Below, piece by piece: positions 4,557 to 7,687 of a stretch of DNA of 7,687 bases. Source of the DNA: Actinocrinis sp035650855 (GTDB lineage Bacteria > Actinomycetota > Actinomycetes > Streptomycetales > Catenulisporaceae); contig NZ_DASRGV010000344.1 in NCBI RefSeq assembly GCF_035650855.1, positions 1 through 7,687 on the forward strand, given 5' to 3'. The notes under the pieces are model-generated. The model was not told where the DNA came from. It ran no database searches and saw nothing but the letters and a program-made list of their open reading frames with translations. Numbering within the stretch: the stretch's first letter is position 1; every line of letters begins with the position of its first letter. The position numbers and the translations under genes are program-made.

Positions 4557-4592
4557 CGAAGCGCCCCCGGTGTGGAGTTCGGGGGCGCTTCG
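4557..4592. terminator. Strong terminator hairpin, probably bidirectional
   Basis: CGAAGCGCCCCCG (4557-4569) pairs perfectly with CGGGGGCGCTTCG (4580-4592) across a 10-nt loop. It is followed by CTTTGCG on the plus strand and TTCCCGC on the minus strand, so the U-tracts are short, as is usual in actinobacteria. It lies between the plus-strand chain and the convergent minus-strand gene and could end both. Confidence 0.75.
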
Positions 4593-4602
4593 CTTTGCGC
4601 GC

Positions 4603-4740
4603 TATCCTCGGTGCCGGTGCGCGGGATGGCACAGCAACCGCAGGTCGCACCTGCGGACAGTCCCCAAGGCGGCGCGGCAGGAAGCGCTGATGCAGTGTCC
4701 GGACAGCCCGACTGGTACGCGGGTCGGCCTGCCGCGCCGC
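4603..4740. ncRNA. Candidate structured RNA or minus-strand 3' structure
   Basis: Inverted repeats here are too many to ignore: GTGCC/GGCAC (4611-4615, 4628-4632), CCGCAGGT/ACCTGCGG (4638-4645, 4649-4656; 3-nt loop), and GCGGCGCGGCAGG/CCTGCCGCGCCGC (4669-4681, 4728-4740). The last encloses TGTCCGGACA (4696-4705) and CCGAC/GTCGG (4708-4712, 4723-4727). A TAnnnT -10-like box TATCCT (4603-4608) could start a plus-strand transcript. Alternatively the outer stem, 2 nt after the minus-strand stop at 4743, is the 3' end or terminator of that gene. No known RNA family is recognised. Confidence 0.35.
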
Positions 4741-4742
4741 GC

Positions 4743-5171
4743 CTACTCGCGCACCCGTTCGCCGATCGCCCGCACTTCGGCATTCCAATACGCCGCCAAC
4801 ACCCGCTCACGCCGATCCGACGACGTACCCAGCTCCCGCATCCGCCACCGGTCATCGTGCGTGCCGCGCTCTACCCGGCCCGAGGCGATGTCCGCGAGCA
4901 GACCCCCGCGCGCCTGATCCATCAGCTCGTCGGCTTCGGCGTCGACCAGCGCGAGCACGTCGATCGCCCACGCCCGCTCGCGCCCGTACTCGTCCCACGA
5001 GTACGCGTACACCCGCACCAGCGGCTCGTTCGCGATGTCGTGCGCGTTCTCCAATGGCACTTGCAGCCAGGTGAAGATGACGCGGCCGGAGCATTCCTCG
5101 TGCAGCATGGCGCTGGCGTAGACGACGGTCGCGGTGAGCGGCGCGGGTTCGCGGCGGGGGAGCAGGCGCAT
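4743..5171 (-). CDS. Hypothetical protein, divergent single-gene unit
   Basis: A 142-aa minus-strand protein from ATG 5171-5169 (MRLLPRREPAPLTATVVYAS) to TAG 4745-4743. The frame stays open upstream to 5780, but that extension is the shadow of the plus-strand gene at 5259-5804. It has no Shine-Dalgarno, but TACGCT (minus strand, 5183-5178) ends 6 nt before the ATG, which suits a leaderless mRNA. The protein starts with beta-rich segments (TATVVYASAMLHEECSGRVIFTW, 13-35; LVRVYAYSWDEYGRERAW, 51-68), then acidic helices (VDAEADELMDQARGGLLADIA) and a basic C-terminal helical part. One cysteine only. No family is recognised. Its lone divergent position next to a regulated-looking gap would fit a regulator, but no helix-turn-helix is evident. 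Confidence 0.75.
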   Translation of the reverse strand: MRLLPRREPAPLTATVVYASAMLHEECSGRVIFTWLQVPLENAHDIANEPLVRVYAYSWDEYGRERAWAIDVLALVDAEADELMDQARGGLLADIASGRVERGTHDDRWRMRELGTSSDRRERVLAAYWNAEVRAIGERVRE

Positions 5172-5177
5172 GACCGC

Positions 5178-5183
5178 AGCGTA
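5178..5183 (-). promoter_or_regulatory. Putative -10 box (TACGCT) for the minus-strand gene
   Basis: On the minus strand TACGCT fits TAnnnT and ends exactly 6 nt before the ATG at 5171, so the transcript could begin at the start codon. The divergent gene shows the same 6-nt distance. No good -35 is visible. Confidence 0.35.
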
Positions 5184-5186
5184 GAG

Positions 5187-5257
5187 CGGCCGGTGTTCTG
5201 TTGCGTCGCGGCCGGAAACCCGCGACGAACGGCCGCCGACCAGTGCGACACTGGCCG
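5187..5257. promoter_or_regulatory. Divergent control region with phased CGGCCG motifs
   Basis: CGGCCG occurs at 5187, 5209 and 5230, and TGGCCG at 5252, so spacings are 22, 21 and 22 bp, about two helical turns. GCGGCCGG is directly repeated at 5186 and 5208. The array fills the 87-bp gap between the divergent starts at 5171 and 5259, where one bound protein could control both. Confidence 0.5.
5240..5254. promoter_or_regulatory. Palindrome CCAGTG-CGA-CACTGG over a -10-like box
   Basis: A perfect 6-bp inverted repeat with a 3-bp centre. Its right half contains GACACT (5247-5252), 6 nt before GTG 5259, so the element could be an operator that blocks a leaderless promoter. Confidence 0.45.
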
Positions 5258-5258
5258 C

Positions 5259-5804
5259 GTGGACCACGAAACATCCGCACCGCGCCCGCGTAATCTCCCC
5301 GTGCCACCGCCTCGCGACCTCGCCCCCGGCATCGGACCCGTCACGTTCGAGCAGATCGAGCCACCCCAGCGCGCAGCCGCCCAGCACGCCGCAGCGCGCG
5401 CCCGGAAACAACTCGCCGAAGACGAAGCCACCGCCCGAGCCTGCGAAGACCAAGGCGAGTGGCACGCGACCCGACACGACACCCTGCCGCTGATCCAAGT
5501 CAACGTCGTGACCGCCGACGAGACCGAGCCGGACCAGATCGGGGAGTACGTGGCGTGGGACGTGGCCCGCAGCAACGGGGTGCACATCGCACGGCATCCT
5601 CCCCGTCGGGTGCTGGACCAGTGCGGCGCGCTCGGGGATGTACTCACGGACCTGGAGCGGATCGCGGAACGCAGCCCGGACCCGGATTCGCGGATGTGTG
5701 CGCGCGGCGCGATCCACACCCTCGCACGGATTTGGGAACCCGACGAGCCGTTGCACGCCCCGGACGCGGACGGACACCAACGGACAGGGGACGGCGATGA
5801 CTGA
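5259..5804 (+). CDS. Hypothetical protein with DUF6221-like C-terminal half
   Basis: A 181-aa protein from GTG 5259 (VDHETSAPRPRNLPVPPPRD). The frame is open upstream to 4572, but that is antisense to the 4743-5171 gene. No Shine-Dalgarno is present, and a -10-like GACACT 6 nt upstream suggests a leaderless mRNA. It has a proline-rich N terminus (1-36), a charged alanine-rich helix (37-62), and then a segment resembling the DUF6221 core. GEYVAWDVARSNGVHIARHP (95-114) runs into RRVLDQCGALGDVL, followed after a gap by AIHTLARIWEPDEPL (151-165) where DUF6221 proteins usually have their LR-L-A-x-x-Y-A-D-H-P tail. The match is partial: the usual HDPARVL is HPPRRVL. The relation is inferred by eye. 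It overlaps the next gene by 8 nt (ATGACTGA). Confidence 0.75.
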   Translation: MDHETSAPRPRNLPVPPPRDLAPGIGPVTFEQIEPPQRAAAQHAAARARKQLAEDEATARACEDQGEWHATRHDTLPLIQVNVVTADETEPDQIGEYVAWDVARSNGVHIARHPPRRVLDQCGALGDVLTDLERIAERSPDPDSRMCARGAIHTLARIWEPDEPLHAPDADGHQRTGDGDD

Positions 5805-6621
5805 GACCCGCGACGACGAGTGGGAGATCCAGCACCTCTACGCGCTGTTCTACGGCACCGTGGACGGACTGGGCATGTGCGGCTGCGGCAACCCCGCCGA
5901 GGGCTACACCCTCGTCCTGGACCTGCTCGACGCCATCCACGAACGCACCGCCTGGGACCAGTACACCGACCTGATCGGCACCACCGGCGGCATACAGATC
6001 GTGCTCTCGCAGCTCGACCGTGTGGGCCTGACCGAGCACGGCAGCAGCGTGTACAGCGCGTGGCTGACCGAGAAGGGCAAGTACGCGCGCTGGCTGATGC
6101 ACCGACACCCGGGCGAGGACGCGTTCGACGAGACCGGGTTCCCACACGACGGGCAGGACTGCGCGCAGGGCTGCTGGACGCCGCCAGCCGGGATCGTGTT
6201 CGACGAGCCGCCGCCGCAGCCGACCCTCGCGCAGATCAGTGAGCGGATCGAGGCCGAAGCTGCTGAGGCGCGTGCCCGCATGAACCCGGTGCAGCGCGCC
6301 GTGTGGGATCAGGCGTCGGCCGCGATGGAGAACCTGCTGCTGTACGGGACCGCAGGACCGCCGGCGTTCAGCGGGCTGCTGGAGAGCGTCGGGGGAGTGG
6401 CCGACCCGTACGAGGCGATCGAGACGATGCGGCAGCGGCTGCAAGGCGATCAGCCGGTGCTGGGCGCCGGGTTCCCGCTGCCGCGCGCGACCCTCCCGTC
6501 CGACGAGGAGGACCGCCTGCCGTCACACGGCCGCAACACGCGGATCGGCTGCCAGCAGTACGACTCCGGCACCTGGGTTCACGGGCGACCGCACGACTGC
6601 CCGCGGTGGGCGCGGCGATGA
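5797..6621 (+). CDS. Two-part phage-type hypothetical protein (LTEHGSSVYxxWLTEKG motif)
   Basis: The longest gene in the window at 274 aa, from ATG 5797 (MTETRDDEWEIQHLYALFYG) with AGGGGAC at 5785-5791. Part one (residues 1-104) has C28-G-C30-G near the start, a helix (TLVLDLLDAIHER), and the motif LTEHGSSVYSAWLTEKGK (78-95). I associate that motif with a recurrent small actinophage protein family of unknown role, normally ending shortly afterwards. A linker with DFDETGFPHDGQDCAQGCW-like residues is followed by an alanine/arginine/glutamate helix (about 145-180) and a glycine/proline-rich C-terminal part that ends in CQQYDSGTWVHGRPHDC. The protein therefore looks like a fusion of a common small phage protein with an unrelated extension. 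It overlaps the next gene as ATGA. Confidence 0.8.
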   Translation: MTETRDDEWEIQHLYALFYGTVDGLGMCGCGNPAEGYTLVLDLLDAIHERTAWDQYTDLIGTTGGIQIVLSQLDRVGLTEHGSSVYSAWLTEKGKYARWLMHRHPGEDAFDETGFPHDGQDCAQGCWTPPAGIVFDEPPPQPTLAQISERIEAEAAEARARMNPVQRAVWDQASAAMENLLLYGTAGPPAFSGLLESVGGVADPYEAIETMRQRLQGDQPVLGAGFPLPRATLPSDEEDRLPSHGRNTRIGCQQYDSGTWVHGRPHDCPRWARR

Positions 6622-7106
6622 GCGAGTGGCCGAACGACCGGCACGCTACCCGTCTGACCCGCGCCCAGTTCGACAACGCACTCCAGGAACTATGGACCGG
6701 CCGGCGCACCCCACACCCGCTCGACCAGCTCGCCGACCACATGGGCGCCCACTGCTCGTGCATGCTGTTCTCGCCACAAGACACGTGGACGATGGCGCAC
6801 GCCGAGGCGCGGATCCCGATGCACCCGGACGACTTCAACCGGCTGCTGCACCTGCGCGGCGCGTACTGCGCGCACCCGCAGTTGGCGGGTTGGCGGCTGT
6901 TCGAGTTGACGCTGCCCGGCGGCCCGGTCGCGTTCCCGTGGCCGGCCGCGCTCACCGATCACCAGCTAGGCGAGCACCTGCGCGCGCTGGCCGCTGCACG
7001 TACCGGCCACGACCCGGCGCTGATCTCCATCCACATGCCCGACCGCGACTGCCCAAGACACACGCCGCCGCCGGTCGAGGTCACGCCGCGCGTTGCGCCT
7101 CGCTGA
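6618..7106 (+). CDS. Hypothetical protein
   Basis: A 162-aa product from ATG 6618 (MSEWPNDRHATRLTRAQFDN), overlapping the upstream stop as ATGA. No strong Shine-Dalgarno is seen, so coupling through the overlap is likely. It has a helical N-terminal third (RLTRAQFDNALQELW), a histidine/cysteine patch DHMGAHCSCMLFSP (about 40-53), a central histidine-rich helix (PDDFNRLLHLRGAYCAHPQL), a beta-like stretch (WRLFELTLPGGPVAFPW) and a histidine/proline-rich C terminus. The histidines and cysteines might bind metal, but no known motif is met. Its last 26 nt overlap the tail of the convergent minus-strand gene. Family not recognised. Confidence 0.75.
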   Translation: MSEWPNDRHATRLTRAQFDNALQELWTGRRTPHPLDQLADHMGAHCSCMLFSPQDTWTMAHAEARIPMHPDDFNRLLHLRGAYCAHPQLAGWRLFELTLPGGPVAFPWPAALTDHQLGEHLRALAAARTGHDPALISIHMPDRDCPRHTPPPVEVTPRVAPR

Positions 7107-7287
7107 CCGCCGCATCCATCGCTTGCGCGCTCGCCCACTCAGCAAGGTCCCGCAACAGCCCGGGTATCCCGCACGAACAGGGCTGCGGGCCGCGCTCATC
7201 GAACTGCCCGCACGCGTCGTTGTGCACGTTGTCGCTGTCGAGCGCGGCGGCGTCCAGGCGCTCCAGCAACTCCCACGGCGCGGTCAC
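7081..7287 (-). CDS. Small hypothetical protein
   Basis: A 68-aa minus-strand product from GTG 7287-7285 (VTAPWELLERLDAAALDSDN) with AAGGG about 5 nt upstream (minus strand). An in-frame GTG at 7317 would add ten residues but has no comparable ribosome-binding site. Two amphipathic helices (WELLERLDAAAL and IPGLLRDLAEWASAQAMDAA) flank a central loop with C26, C37 and C39 plus H22 (NVHNDACGQF, PCSCG), a possible small metal site. It is the last gene of a leftward set of three and overlaps the plus-strand gene's 3' end by 26 bp without a terminator between them. Family unknown. Confidence 0.7.
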   Translation of the reverse strand: MTAPWELLERLDAAALDSDNVHNDACGQFDERGPQPCSCGIPGLLRDLAEWASAQAMDAAVSEAQRAA

Positions 7288-7326
7288 AGCCCTTAGTGAA
7301 CCGCAGGCCGCCGACACGCGCGAGCG

Positions 7327-7539
7327 TTACACCGCAGAACGCCCGCGACCAGCACCAGAATCGTTGCGGCGCACCTGCCGCCGCAACCACCACACCAACG
7401 CCGCACTCAGCAGCCCGTACACGCCGGACGCCGCCCAGTGCGCCGCGCCGTGGGTGAAGAACGCGACGAGGAACACCGCGCCGATCAGCGACGGCAGGCC
7501 GACGACCACGATCTTCTGCCAACGGGTCGGGCTAGGCAT
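7327..7539 (-). CDS. Small membrane protein with two transmembrane segments
   Basis: A 70-aa minus-strand product from ATG 7539-7537 (MPSPTRWQKIVVVGLPSLIG), with GGAGGGTGG upstream on the minus strand. Residues 10-28 (IVVVGLPSLIGAVFLVAFF) and about 32-52 (AAHWAASGVYGLLSAALVWW) are hydrophobic and helix-length, separated by a two- to four-residue turn. Both ends are basic (RWQK; RRQVRRNDSGAGRGR), so by the positive-inside rule both termini should face the cytoplasm. This hairpin topology occurs in small holins and also in superinfection-exclusion or simple inner-membrane proteins; no lysis gene is visible nearby. It overlaps the upstream gene by 8 nt (ATGCCTAG). Confidence 0.75.
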   Translation of the reverse strand: MPSPTRWQKIVVVGLPSLIGAVFLVAFFTHGAAHWAASGVYGLLSAALVWWLRRQVRRNDSGAGRGRSAV

Positions 7540-7687
7540 CGCTCGCCACCCTCCGCCGCTGATCCGTGCGCCGGACGAACACCCCGCGCAGCGACCCTAC
7601 GAGCGTGCGCACCTCCGCCTCGTAGCCGAGCCCGCGCAGCGTAGCCGCGTACGACTCCAGTGCACGCTCCATAGCCTGCGGCTTGTC
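7532..7687 (-). CDS. Partial hypothetical protein (C-terminal 51 residues)
   Basis: Open on the minus strand from the right edge to TAG at 7534-7532. The visible residues include ERALESYAATLRGLGYEAEV and VGSLRGVFVRRTDQRRR. The pattern is a helix followed by beta strands with a basic end, and codon use (G/C third positions) is good. The start lies beyond the window. The stop is embedded in the next gene's start (ATGCCTAG), and its final codons hold that gene's GGAGGG ribosome-binding site. Family not recognised; its layout would fit a small alpha/beta phage protein. Confidence 0.6.
   Translation of the reverse strand, partial: DKPQAMERALESYAATLRGLGYEAEVRTLVGSLRGVFVRRTDQRRRVASDA

Larger units (their letters stand above)
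4367..4742. other. Non-coding, repeat- and hairpin-rich intergenic region
   Basis: This is the only long gene-free stretch. Frames that stay open here show no codon bias and cross the hairpins. From left to right it holds the phased GTTC array (4379-4431), a possible -10 box GATACT (4436-4441), a CCCCGCGGGG palindrome (4519-4528), the second direct-repeat copy (4535-4548), a terminator hairpin (4557-4592), a TATCCT -10-like box (4603-4608), a perfect 8-bp hairpin (4638-4656), and a 13-bp inverted repeat (4669-4681 with 4728-4740) around a TGTCCGGACA palindrome. It separates the plus-strand chain from the minus-strand gene ending at 4743. Confidence 0.75.

Noticed and set aside
4466..4690. 74-aa plus-strand open frame from GTG 4466
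   Set aside because: Reads straight through the terminator hairpin, is arginine-rich and has no ribosome-binding site.
4603..4740. tRNA or known riboswitch
   Set aside because: No 7-bp acceptor stem with T-arm GTTCRANNC and anticodon arm in the right spacing, and no recognisable riboswitch core.
4572..5258. Upstream extension of the plus-strand gene at 5259, including a plausible-looking MAQQPQVAPADSPQ segment from 4626
   Set aside because: Third positions at 4626-4742 are rich in A/T compared with real genes here, the segment contains several perfect hairpins, and the rest is antisense to the minus-strand gene.
5172..5780. N-terminal extension of the 142-aa minus-strand gene
   Set aside because: The upstream part is the complement of the 5259-5804 coding region and crosses the divergent promoter region; protein-like sequence begins at MRLLPRR.
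4922..6145. 407-aa minus-strand open frame
   Set aside because: Composition is dominated by Arg, Ser and Cys runs and it is antisense or out of frame to three supported genes.

Overview
The window is high-GC (roughly 70% by eye) and packed with very short, overlapping, mostly hypothetical genes. GTG starts outnumber ATG starts, G/C strongly dominates third codon positions, and Shine-Dalgarno sites lie inside the preceding gene. This looks like the accessory (early or 'small gene') region of an actinobacteriophage or an actinobacterial prophage. The host is probably a Streptomyces- or Pseudonocardia-like actinomycete, but no structural, integrase or replication gene is visible, so phage versus prophage cannot be decided.

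Layout. (1) Positions 3-4366, plus strand: one unbroken chain of 18 genes, the first cut by the window edge, with essentially no intergenic DNA. Most products are 55-140 aa. Many carry paired cysteines that could bind zinc, and the last is a recognisable DUF6221 protein. One gene (373-707) needs a frameshift to make sense, and one is a 16-codon mini-ORF. (2) Positions 4367-4742: the only long non-coding stretch. It holds four GTTC motifs spaced exactly 10 bp apart, a 14-bp direct repeat (one mismatch) 170 bp apart, a 13-bp-stem terminator hairpin and two further perfect inverted repeats. (3) Positions 4743-5171, minus strand: one unknown 142-aa gene. It is divergent from (4) positions 5259-7106, plus strand: three overlapping genes, the first with a DUF6221-like C-terminal half. 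The 87-bp divergent gap contains CGGCCG-type motifs at 21-22 bp intervals and a palindrome over a putative -10 box. (5) Positions 7081-7687, minus strand: three small genes (one partial), including a two-helix membrane protein, running into the plus-strand block tail to tail.

How it works together. The gene junctions follow a grammar. Ten plus-strand starts read NTG-NCT-GA, so the upstream stop TGA lies in codons 2-3 of the next gene (8-nt overlap), and a minus-strand junction does the same with TAG. The strongest ribosome-binding sites (GGAGG) are encoded in the last codons of the upstream gene. This predicts tight translational coupling and would also give short shared sequences at gene borders. 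I could not identify an enzymatic pathway or a defence or immunity system. Apart from DUF6221, functional calls are descriptive.
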